Below are positions 1 through 5,186 of a stretch of DNA of 5,186 bases, in pieces; positions within the stretch are counted from its first letter, which is position 1, and the number at the start of each line of letters is the position of its first letter. The DNA is taken from positions 1 to 5,186 of the forward strand of contig QHQV01000381.1 in assembly GCA_003219945.1 (NCBI GenBank). Reading direction: 5' to 3'. The translations under genes and the position numbers were made by a program. The DNA is from Verrucomicrobiota bacterium. GTDB taxonomy: Bacteria; Verrucomicrobiota; Verrucomicrobiia; Chthoniobacterales; UBA10450. The notes below the pieces were generated by a model, which saw only the letters and a list, made by a program, of their open reading frames with translations, was not told the DNA's origin and did no database searches.

Positions 1-156
1 AGCCAGCCCCGCCAGGTATGTAAACCATGAACTAACCAATAGCCCGACGAGGATCGCTGCCGCGCACCGGTGTGCAACCGACGCAAACTGGTAAAAACGC
101 CGGCACAGAAAATCCCCGACACAAGCGGCAACCCCAAAATAAATCAGAGCCAGCAT
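1..156 (-). CDS. N-terminal fragment of an unrecognised membrane protein, truncated by the left edge
   Basis: An open frame starts at the ATG at 156-154 and runs 52 codons off the left edge without a stop. It reads MLALIYFGVAACVGDFLC, then a basic, polar stretch (RRFYQFASVAHR), then AAAILVGLLVSSWFTYLAGL. This gives two hydrophobic segments, at about residues 1-18 and 32-52, separated by a short positively charged loop, as expected for the start of a polytopic inner-membrane protein. An in-frame TAA at 177-175 limits the upstream extension; a TTG at 162-160 is an alternative start two codons earlier. No convincing Shine-Dalgarno is seen, although GAAG lies about ten bases upstream. It lies on the same strand as the heptose cluster, 179 bases downstream of the GT-C-like gene, and could be read from that operon or from its own promoter. 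I do not recognise the family from this fragment. Confidence 0.62.
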   Translation of the reverse strand, partial: MLALIYFGVAACVGDFLCRRFYQFASVAHRCAAAILVGLLVSSWFTYLAGLA

Positions 157-229
157 TCCCAAGTCTTCGCTGATTTACCACCCGCACTCGCCGTCGCACC
201 AAGCTTCGGCGTGGCAGGCATAGGCGCAA

Positions 230-257
230 ATCGTAAACGCTCGTTTTTTTTCGTCAA
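230..257 (-). promoter_or_regulatory. Possible sigma-70-type promoter ahead of the left-edge membrane gene
   Basis: On the minus strand TTGACG (257-252) is followed after 16 bases by TACGAT (235-230). The first matches the -35 consensus at 5 of 6 positions and the second matches the -10 consensus at 4 of 6, keeping the TA..AT positions. An eight-base A tract (251-244) lies in the spacer just after the -35 box. Transcription would start near 223, about 67 bases before the ATG at 156. The site sits in the only substantial intergenic gap of the window, which supports the call, but such matches also arise by chance. Confidence 0.33.
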
Positions 258-290
258 ACATGTCCGCATTATTCCGCAGAGATGAACCAG

Positions 291-319
291 CAACAGTTCT
301 GAGACAACAGTTCTGAGAC
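291..319. repeat. Two tandem copies of a 14-base unit
   Basis: CAACAGTTCTGAGA occurs at 291-304 and again, perfectly, at 305-318, followed by C, which also matches the first base of the unit. The pair lies 17-45 bases beyond the stop codon of the GT-C-like gene, in non-coding sequence. It looks like a simple local duplication; the unit has no strong internal dyad, and no transposon end or terminator T-tract is attached to it. Confidence 0.85.
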
Positions 320-335
320 TCTCGAGCTGACGTTT

Positions 336-1607
336 TTACGACGGCTGGATTCGATCGGTCCAAAGGAATAGCCATGTGGCAGTCGCGTTGATCGCGATAG
401 ATACAGCGAAAAGTGAAATCTCGATTACGGTTGTCTTGGGTGGTCCATTACCTGTGAGCAAAAGAAACATCCACGGAAGGAGAATCATTGCGTAGCGGTA
501 AGAGAATTGCCACCCGCCTGGATTTCCATGGCACCAGAGCACGAACGTTACGATCCCAATCGCAATCCACGATATGGCCCCATAGCTTCCGACTGCTCTA
601 AAAAGGAGAAAAAGAAGCGGACTGGTGAGCAGGATGGAGCACCCAAATGGAGGAAAACTAAGGAAGGGAAAATCAGGGTCGTCGCGGAACCCTTCGAACA
701 ACATTGTGTGAACGTTCCACGGAATCGCGTGGAGCGAAAACAACCCGTGTTCGTACCAAGGTTCGTTGTGCACTTCAGGGATATGAAAGTAACCAAAATC
801 GAAGATCGAATGAAATCGGGCGAAATTATAAGCGGCAGTCAGGAGTGCCAATGCTACTGGCAGAGTTAAAAAGTCGATAACCATTGGTGCGTTTACACGA
901 AGCATTTGTTTCACTCGAGCGGTGCGCAACTGGCCGGCAGTATTTTCGTTTGAGCGGCGCCAGAAAAGATAAAGGTAGAAAGGTGCAGTGAGCAGCAACT
1001 CGGTCCGATTTCCAAAAGCAAGCGTGAAGAATGCCCCAGCGACGAAAGGCGACGGTCGCACCAACGTGAAATAGAGAGCTGCGATTTCTCCCAATACCGC
1101 AAGACCGAGCGCGATTTGCCACGCGCCGCCCATTCCAAGATTGCACCAGGTCCACGTTCCGAAAACTGGAAACAGCGCCAGGAGAATCCGGCGAGTCAGC
1201 GGTTTCGGTCTCAAGCTAGAATAGTCAGGTCCGAATGCTTTCGCGACTTGAAAGAAGAAGTAAACGCAAGCTCCGGCGATTAAGGCCGCCAGAATGCGTG
1301 CGGGAAAATTGTGGATCAGCGACGCCTTTTCGAGAAGGGCAACTGGCAACATGCTGACCACGGCGCCGAGTGGAAACGCGGAATAATATTTATTCCCATA
1401 CGGAATCATCTCGTTGAGCCACTCGGGCGGCTTTTCGCGGAAGCCGAGATCGCCGCGCAAAAATGCCGAGGCGATCTCGGCCGTGTAATCCAGATCGCGC
1501 AGCGTCGGATTTGTGGAGAAATAGAAGGCGAGAGCGGCGAACAACGAGATGGCAATCGCCAACCAAAGCTCGTACCTCTCCGGCTTTTTCGATGTTTCTG
1601 CCTCCAT
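336..1607 (-). CDS. Polytopic membrane protein, GT-C glycosyltransferase-like (uncharacterised)
   Basis: The 423-residue protein has about 11 hydrophobic segments, at roughly 15-31, 78-92, 104-121, 140-156, 162-181, 187-207, 240-262, 323-338, 344-358, 371-387 and 395-415, so it is an inner-membrane protein. After the first segment comes an acidic loop, RDLDYTAEIASAFLRGDLGF at 37-56, which resembles the Asp-containing first loop of GT-C enzymes that use lipid-phosphate sugars. A second hydrophilic stretch at about 263-322 lies between membrane segments, and a GNPGGWQFSYRYA motif at 361-373 precedes a late segment, a pattern I associate with uncharacterised family-39-like transferases. The ATG shares one base with the transaldolase stop (TGATG at 1609-1605), implying translational coupling, and there is no evident Shine-Dalgarno. 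Its place at the end of a heptose-nucleotide operon suggests sugar transfer or glycan export, but no donor or acceptor can be read from the sequence. The GT-C assignment is inference; the membrane topology is clear. Confidence 0.8.
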   Translation of the reverse strand: MEAETSKKPERYELWLAIAISLFAALAFYFSTNPTLRDLDYTAEIASAFLRGDLGFREKPPEWLNEMIPYGNKYYSAFPLGAVVSMLPVALLEKASLIHNFPARILAALIAGACVYFFFQVAKAFGPDYSSLRPKPLTRRILLALFPVFGTWTWCNLGMGGAWQIALGLAVLGEIAALYFTLVRPSPFVAGAFFTLAFGNRTELLLTAPFYLYLFWRRSNENTAGQLRTARVKQMLRVNAPMVIDFLTLPVALALLTAAYNFARFHSIFDFGYFHIPEVHNEPWYEHGLFSLHAIPWNVHTMLFEGFRDDPDFPFLSFPPFGCSILLTSPLLFLLFRAVGSYGAISWIAIGIVTFVLWCHGNPGGWQFSYRYAMILLPWMFLLLTGNGPPKTTVIEISLFAVSIAINATATWLFLWTDRIQPS

Positions 1608-2329
1608 CAGAGCTTGAAACCGGCAGCGACGGCGTCCCAGTGGAACATGCGGACGGTATCAAGCGAGAGCTCGTCGAGGTCTTTGCCGCCGAGTTCGAGA
1701 AGTTTTTTCAGAATGTCGTGCGGCACAGTAACGATTTGACAACCGCACGCGGCAGCTTGGAAAACGTTAAGCACCTCGCGTACGCTCGCCCAGAGGAGTT
1801 CGGCCTTCGGCAACGCCCGCACGATCTCGATGGACTCCTTCATTATCGGCAATGGGTCGACTCCGGTATCAGCGATTCGTCCAGCGAAGACTGACAGGAT
1901 CGATGGTACGGTCGGTTTCAGCACGGCAACGACGGCTGTTACCTGACGCGGCGTCAGCATCGCCGTTATGTTTAGCTTTACGCCTTCACCAGCTAATCGC
2001 TCGATCAAGGGAACAGAGGATTCGCCACTGGTGTTTGTGATTGGGATCTTAACGTATACGTTATCCTGCCACTCGTGGATTTTGAGCGCTTGCCGGCGCA
2101 TCTCCGCAAAATCGTCGGAGAAAACTTCAAACGAGATCGGTTTAGATTTCACTTCTTTCAATACTGCTTTGGCAAAGCTTTCGTAATCAGTCAGACCGAC
2201 TTTTCGCATCAGAGTCGGATTGGTCGTCAGACCATGGACGTAGGGCTGGCGCGAAAGCTCCGCAATCCCCTGAAGGTCGGCGCCGTCGGCGAAGATTTTC
2301 ACGGGCAGGTCCAGCAAGCGTTCAGTCAT
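1607..2329 (-). CDS. Short transaldolase-family enzyme, probable supplier of sedoheptulose 7-phosphate
   Basis: This is a cytoplasmic class I (Schiff-base) aldolase-fold enzyme. Transaldolases exchange a dihydroxyacetone unit between sugar phosphates, for example fructose 6-phosphate plus erythrose 4-phosphate to sedoheptulose 7-phosphate, which is GmhA's substrate. Over 240 residues from the ATG at 2329: KIFADGAD at 11-18, GLTTNPTL at 33-40, VYVKIPIT at 91-98 with the likely Schiff-base lysine K94, LNITAM at 119-124, SVFAGRIADTG at 146-156 and WASVREVLNVFQA at 180-192. The length fits the short TalC/MipB-like branch (about 215-240 residues) rather than the 315-residue TalB type. The frame is open upstream to 2509, but that extension has no family features and overlaps gmhB. 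GGAAGG sits almost against the ATG, so AGTAGG slightly further upstream may be the ribosome site. It begins 44 bases after gmhB. Fructose 6-phosphate aldolase activity is an alternative. Confidence 0.85.
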   Translation of the reverse strand: MTERLLDLPVKIFADGADLQGIAELSRQPYVHGLTTNPTLMRKVGLTDYESFAKAVLKEVKSKPISFEVFSDDFAEMRRQALKIHEWQDNVYVKIPITNTSGESSVPLIERLAGEGVKLNITAMLTPRQVTAVVAVLKPTVPSILSVFAGRIADTGVDPLPIMKESIEIVRALPKAELLWASVREVLNVFQAAACGCQIVTVPHDILKKLLELGGKDLDELSLDTVRMFHWDAVAAGFKL

Positions 2330-2373
2330 CCCTTCCAGCCTACTCAACCGCCACCGCCAGATGCAAGCAGTTC

Positions 2374-2895
2374 TCAGAGACCCGCGTCGCGGAGAACGGC
2401 GCTCACGGCATCGTTGAAATTCGCGACGGTAAAATCGGCCGCTTCGCGCAAGTTCTCTTTGTAGCCGCGCTGGATGAAAATCGCACGACAACCTGCGGCG
2501 CGCGCGCAATCGACATCGCGCCAGCGATCGCCTATAACATAACTCCTTTTTGGTCGCGGCTTACGGCAACCGCACGCTTGGCCATAACGCTCGCCGGCGT
2601 GATAGCAAATCTCAATACGATCAAGTAATGGAAGCGCCGATTGCATTTTCAGATGCATCGCTTCAACGGCTTCGCGACTCTGGGTGCCGCGGCCAACGTC
2701 GGGCTGGTTGGTGATGACAACCAGAAGGAAGTTCGCAGCCTTGAGTTGCGCACACCCGTCGGGAACGTCCTCGTAAAGCTCCAACTCCTCGACGTGAAAT
2801 GGAGGATGGGGCGTTCCGTTGCGGACCGCGACCCGGTTGATTACTCCGTCGCGATCGAGAAAAACTGCGCGTCGCGCTACTTCATGCTTTCCCAT
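2374..2895 (-). CDS. gmhB: HAD-IIIA D-glycero-D-manno-heptose 1,7-bisphosphate phosphatase, apparently with an internal deletion
   Basis: It is predicted to remove the C7 phosphate from heptose 1,7-bisphosphate, leaving the 1-phosphate for the nucleotidyltransferase. The ATG at 2895-2893 (MGKHEVARRAVFLDRDG) fits the family N-terminus; an in-frame ATG at 2943 would add 16 residues lying deep inside gmhA and is unlikely. In the 173-residue form, HAD motif I is DRDGVIN (D14, D16), motif II TNQ at 62-64, the GmhB zinc site C97, H99, C108, C110, motif III K112 in CRKP, and motif IV GDRWRD at 122-127. Between CRKP and SYVIGDR only four residues remain (RPKR), whereas E. coli GmhB has about eighteen there, so one helix of the Rossmann core seems missing. 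The reading frame is intact on both sides. Catalytic and zinc residues are all present, but folding may be affected. A weak GAGA precedes the start. Confidence 0.85.
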   Translation of the reverse strand: MGKHEVARRAVFLDRDGVINRVAVRNGTPHPPFHVEELELYEDVPDGCAQLKAANFLLVVITNQPDVGRGTQSREAVEAMHLKMQSALPLLDRIEICYHAGERYGQACGCRKPRPKRSYVIGDRWRDVDCARAAGCRAIFIQRGYKENLREAADFTVANFNDAVSAVLRDAGL

Positions 2896-3473
2896 TTCGT
2901 CTCGGCAACTTTGAGAGTGGGATGCGAAATCCACAAATGCCAAACCACGGCTTGAAACGCCTCGGTGTGCGGCGTGATGTTTGCGGGCTTGACTGTCGGG
3001 ATGACAATCGCCACATCGGCAACCTGCGCAGTGTATCCTCCGTCGCGGCCCACGATCCCGAGGATCGCGCTACCGCGTTCCTTCGCGAGTTGGAGTGCGC
3101 TCACCAAATTCGCACTCACATTTTTTTCGAGGTTGCCGCCGCCTACCGACAATACTACAATCGCGTCTTTTTCGTTGAGTTGGCTTCCTTTAAGCCATTG
3201 GGCAAAAACTGAATTCCATCCATCATCGTTGGTGCGACCGGTTAGCTCCGAAACGTTATCAGTAGGCGCGTAAGCTTCGATCCCAGCGAGCTTGCGGAAA
3301 TCGTTCACCGCATGGGAAGCATTCGCCGCGCTGCCTCCAACGCCGAGAATGAAAACCCGGCCGCCGCGCGCGCGCACTGCTGCGAGTACTTCTACGGCCT
3401 TTTCGCAAAGTGCCGGGTCAAGCTTCGCGACGATTTCGCTCACCTCGCGCAAGTGTTGTTTTGAATAGCTCAT
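2877..3473 (-). CDS. gmhA: SIS-domain phosphoheptose (sedoheptulose 7-phosphate) isomerase, variant GmhA type
   Basis: It is predicted to convert sedoheptulose 7-phosphate to D-glycero-D-manno-heptose 7-phosphate in the cytoplasm, the committed step of heptose synthesis. The 198 residues match the size of GmhA and form one SIS domain: FILGVGGSA at 41-49, TNDDGWNSVF at 81-90 (comparable with SNDFGYDYVF in E. coli GmhA), SVGGGN at 109-114, GRDGGYTAQVAD at 142-153 and TEAFQAVVWH at 170-179. SVGGGN replaces the more usual STSGNS-type phosphate loop. By eye the E. coli zinc ligands His, Glu, Gln, His correspond to H54, D58, E171 and H179 here. The gene lies between the nucleotidyltransferase (ATGA overlap at 3473-3470) and the phosphatase (19-base overlap), so translation is probably coupled; no strong Shine-Dalgarno precedes the ATG. 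A general SIS sugar isomerase is the alternative, but the context makes a heptose role likely. Confidence 0.87.
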   Translation of the reverse strand: MSYSKQHLREVSEIVAKLDPALCEKAVEVLAAVRARGGRVFILGVGGSAANASHAVNDFRKLAGIEAYAPTDNVSELTGRTNDDGWNSVFAQWLKGSQLNEKDAIVVLSVGGGNLEKNVSANLVSALQLAKERGSAILGIVGRDGGYTAQVADVAIVIPTVKPANITPHTEAFQAVVWHLWISHPTLKVAETKWESMK

Positions 3474-4216
3474 CCAGGAACGGAAACTGTGTTCTTGCGC
3501 AATAACGCATCAAGTTCCAGAAGACCCTCCGCCGAGCCGATCTCATAGAATCGTTGTTTCACTTCATAGGCAGCCATTTGTTTCTCGGATACGAGACGCG
3601 AGTACAGATCGGCCACATCAAACGGCACATTGTCGGGAAAGCCAGCGAATACTCCTGCGGTCAGAACGCTTATGCCGTAATCGATGTGCCGCATTTGCGG
3701 TGTGCGCATTTTCTTGTCATATCGATGAATTTCCCCCGCTTCGAACCAAACATTGCTTGCATCCCAACGGCCTTCGTTCTCGAACACTGTCATCAAAGCC
3801 GGTTTCTCGCTCCGAACGAAAGCTTCCACTACCGCGGCGAAATCGACCGGCATGTATGAGTCTCCGTAAATTACTAGAAATTGCTCGCCGAGCTTCGAAA
3901 TGGCGTGCTTCAGTGCACCGCCCGTTCTGAGAAGCGTTGGCCCATCGAACGAATAATTAATTTGTAAGCCGAGTCGTTTTCCGTCGCCAATGTTCGCCTT
4001 GATCATCTCACCCAGATAGCCCACACAGAGTACGATCTTACGAAAACCTTCGGAATGCAGTAACCGCAACTGGTGGACGAGGAATGGTTCGCCAGCCACG
4101 CTCAACAGCGCCTTTGGAATGTTATTAGTTGTCGGTCGGAGACGCGTGGCAAGGCCGCCAGCGAGAACGGCCACGGGCCAATTTGCCAACTCGACGTCTC
4201 TCCTTCGCGCCGTCAT
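3470..4216 (-). CDS. hddC: HddC-type sugar-1-phosphate nucleotidyltransferase (probable D-glycero-D-manno-heptose 1-phosphate guanylyltransferase)
   Basis: This enzyme is predicted to join an NTP to heptose 1-phosphate, giving NDP-heptose and pyrophosphate; GTP is used in the characterised HddC pathway. Numbered from the ATG at 4216, the nucleotide-binding signature LAGGLATRLRP is at residues 18-28, the substrate-lysine segment PKAL at 34-37, TGGAL at 98-102, the metal-binding aspartate in YGDS at 117-120, HIDYG at 177-181 and the C-terminal FYEIGSAEGLLE at 223-234. At 248 residues it is a catalytic domain only, with no left-handed beta-helix extension. The ATG overlaps the kinase stop but has no close Shine-Dalgarno. 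A good one (AGGAGA, 4203-4198) lies inside the frame ahead of a TTG at 4189-4187, which would give 239 residues starting near ANWPVAVLAGG and may be the true start. The stop overlaps the next start by four bases. Nucleotide specificity cannot be read from the sequence. Confidence 0.85.
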   Translation of the reverse strand: MTARRRDVELANWPVAVLAGGLATRLRPTTNNIPKALLSVAGEPFLVHQLRLLHSEGFRKIVLCVGYLGEMIKANIGDGKRLGLQINYSFDGPTLLRTGGALKHAISKLGEQFLVIYGDSYMPVDFAAVVEAFVRSEKPALMTVFENEGRWDASNVWFEAGEIHRYDKKMRTPQMRHIDYGISVLTAGVFAGFPDNVPFDVADLYSRLVSEKQMAAYEVKQRFYEIGSAEGLLELDALLRKNTVSVPG

Positions 4217-5186
4217 TGAATGAGAATCTTTGTACCTTCAGGCTCGAATCGGAAACGCACTTCCGTCAATCCTCTCTCGCGCATCGCGTCACGCAGGCGA
4301 GGCTTATCTTCGGAGTAGAACACGAGAAAACCGCCCCCGCCGGCGCCGATTAATTTTCCGCCCAGGGCGCCGTTCGCCATCGCGACATCATAAGAGTCGT
4401 TGATAAAGTCATTGCTCATGATGGCCGAGCGTTCCTTTTTCCGCCGCCAGTGAACGTCCATCAGCCGCGCGAATTCGCGAAGATTATTCCTTTCCAACGC
4501 GAGCTGACTTTGGCGCCCGAGCTTTTTTACGAAATGCAAGTTCTCCAGCATCGCTTCATCAGACTGCGTGCTTTTGTCGTGTTGCTCCTGCAGGATTTTT
4601 GAGGCTGAGCGCGCATAGCCGGTAAAGAACAGCAACAAATTGTCCTCGAGCTCCAATAAAGTTTCTTCAGAAATGTTGAGCGGCGATGCTTTGACGCGGC
4701 CATCCAGCAGAAACTCAAAACAAGTGATCCCGCCATACGCCGAGATGTATTGGTCCTGTTTACCTATTGGTTCGCGCAGTTTTTCCATCTCGATACAACA
4801 TGCCTGCTCGGCTAGTTCAGACGCGTGCACCAGATTTTTGCGCAATGCGTGCAGGGCTTTGAGCAGCGCCGTTGTGAAACTGCCAGACGAGCCAAGACCC
4901 GTTCCTGCCGGGATATCGGCCATACTTGCGATCTCCAGGTTGCGTTCCTTTATGCCGGCTAGTTTAAGTGCTTCCCTAATGATCGGGTGTTTGATTTCGT
5001 CGACACTGCGTACTTCCTCGAGATGCGAGTACTTCAGCAAGAAACCATCTACAAACCGGCGATGAACAGTAATGTAAACGTACTTGTCGATTGCCGCGGC
5101 TATTAGGAATCCGCCGTGGTCGCGATAGTACGAAGGCAGATCAGTCCCGCCGCCGCCGAGCGAGATCCGCAATGGAGAACGCGTGA
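4213..5186 (-). CDS. hddA: GHMP-family D-glycero-D-manno-heptose 7-phosphate kinase, 5' end outside window
   Basis: This cytoplasmic sugar kinase is predicted to phosphorylate C1 of D-glycero-D-manno-heptose 7-phosphate using ATP, giving the 1,7-bisphosphate. The frame stays open to the right edge and reads TRSPLRISLGGGGTDLPSYY, the usual HddA-type N-terminus. The TTG at 5172-5170 encodes the Leu of SPLRIS and is an internal codon, not the start; the true start lies only a few codons beyond 5186. Counting from that Leu, the GHMP ATP-binding loop PAGTGLGSSGS is at residues 88-98, the conserved GKQDQY at 137-142, and the C-terminal GHMP motif KLIGAGGGGFLVF at 273-285. The roughly 324 visible residues are close to full length for the family. 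The stop overlaps the next gene's start (ATGA at 4216-4213). Related GHMP kinases such as fucokinase share these motifs; the neighbouring isomerase, phosphatase and nucleotidyltransferase favour heptose. Confidence 0.9.
   Translation of the reverse strand, partial: TRSPLRISLGGGGTDLPSYYRDHGGFLIAAAIDKYVYITVHRRFVDGFLLKYSHLEEVRSVDEIKHPIIREALKLAGIKERNLEIASMADIPAGTGLGSSGSFTTALLKALHALRKNLVHASELAEQACCIEMEKLREPIGKQDQYISAYGGITCFEFLLDGRVKASPLNISEETLLELEDNLLLFFTGYARSASKILQEQHDKSTQSDEAMLENLHFVKKLGRQSQLALERNNLREFARLMDVHWRRKKERSAIMSNDFINDSYDVAMANGALGGKLIGAGGGGFLVFYSEDKPRLRDAMRERGLTEVRFRFEPEGTKILIQ

Larger units (their letters stand above)
157..335. other. Intergenic spacer between the GT-C-like gene and the left-edge membrane gene
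   Basis: This 179-base gap is the longest non-coding stretch in the window. It contains the 14-base tandem repeat (291-318), a run of eight T on the plus strand (244-251) and the possible promoter (257-230). I see no clear GC-rich hairpin followed by a T-run on the minus strand that would end the heptose operon, so readthrough into the next gene is possible. Short open frames crossing it on either strand have no protein-like character. Confidence 0.6.

Noticed and set aside
32..229. 65-codon minus-strand open frame in the left region
   Set aside because: Its composition is unlike a protein (many Arg and Cys), and it overlaps the hydrophobic frame starting at 156, which looks far more like a genuine membrane protein.
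320..335. Possible terminator hairpin around CTCGAG after the GT-C-like gene
   Set aside because: CTCGAG is only a six-base palindrome with no loop or following T-run on the minus strand, so it does not support an intrinsic terminator.
507..869. 120-codon plus-strand open frame opposite the GT-C-like gene
   Set aside because: The translation is low-complexity and rich in charged residues with no family features, while the minus strand encodes a convincing multi-pass membrane protein over the same bases.
2363..2380. Partial similarity of the gmhB-transaldolase spacer (GAGAACTG on the minus strand) to the 14-base tandem repeat
   Set aside because: Only about eight bases resemble each other and the order differs, which is within chance expectation.
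2330..2509. In-frame 60-codon extension upstream of the transaldolase ATG
   Set aside because: It is arginine-rich, lies largely within gmhB in another frame, and carries none of the transaldolase motifs, which all begin after the ATG at 2329.
4640..5065. 141-codon plus-strand open frame opposite the kinase
   Set aside because: It is a serine/arginine-rich antisense shadow; the GHMP kinase motifs on the minus strand explain the region.

Overview
The window holds a single-direction gene cluster on the minus strand, read from right to left. It appears to be most of an operon for making nucleotide-activated D-glycero-D-manno-heptose, a seven-carbon sugar used in lipopolysaccharide, capsule or S-layer glycans. 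Base composition is a little above 50% GC by eye. The tight overlaps, the style of the heptose enzymes and the neighbouring multi-pass membrane proteins suggest a free-living bacterium, probably Gram-negative. A Verrucomicrobiota or Acidobacteriota-like soil lineage is a guess that needs a database search; nothing in the window fixes the taxon.

Layout in transcription order: (1) 5186-4213, a GHMP sugar kinase of the HddA type whose 5' end lies outside the window; (2) 4216-3470, an HddC-type sugar-1-phosphate nucleotidyltransferase; (3) 3473-2877, a SIS-domain phosphoheptose isomerase (GmhA type); (4) 2895-2374, a HAD-IIIA heptose bisphosphate phosphatase (GmhB type) that appears to lack about 14 internal residues; (5) 2329-1607, a short transaldolase-family enzyme; (6) 1607-336, a protein with about 11 membrane segments that resembles GT-C glycosyltransferases. 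Genes 1/2 and 2/3 share ATGA stop/start overlaps, 3/4 overlap by 19 bases, 4/5 are 44 bases apart, and 5/6 share one base (TGATG). All six are therefore probably co-transcribed and largely translationally coupled. After a 179-base spacer a second membrane-protein gene begins at 156 and runs off the left edge.

The enzymes form a coherent pathway. Transaldolase can make sedoheptulose 7-phosphate, GmhA isomerises it to D-glycero-D-manno-heptose 7-phosphate, HddA phosphorylates C1, GmhB removes the C7 phosphate, and HddC adds the nucleotide (GDP in the characterised pathway). No HldD-type epimerase is seen, which fits a D,D-heptose product. The membrane protein at the end of the operon is a candidate for transferring the sugar or a related lipid-linked sugar, but its sequence gives no substrate.

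Points to look at: the apparent in-frame deletion in the phosphatase, the transaldolase wired into the heptose operon, the coupled orphan GT-C-like protein, the variant isomerase active site, and the truncated membrane gene at the left edge.
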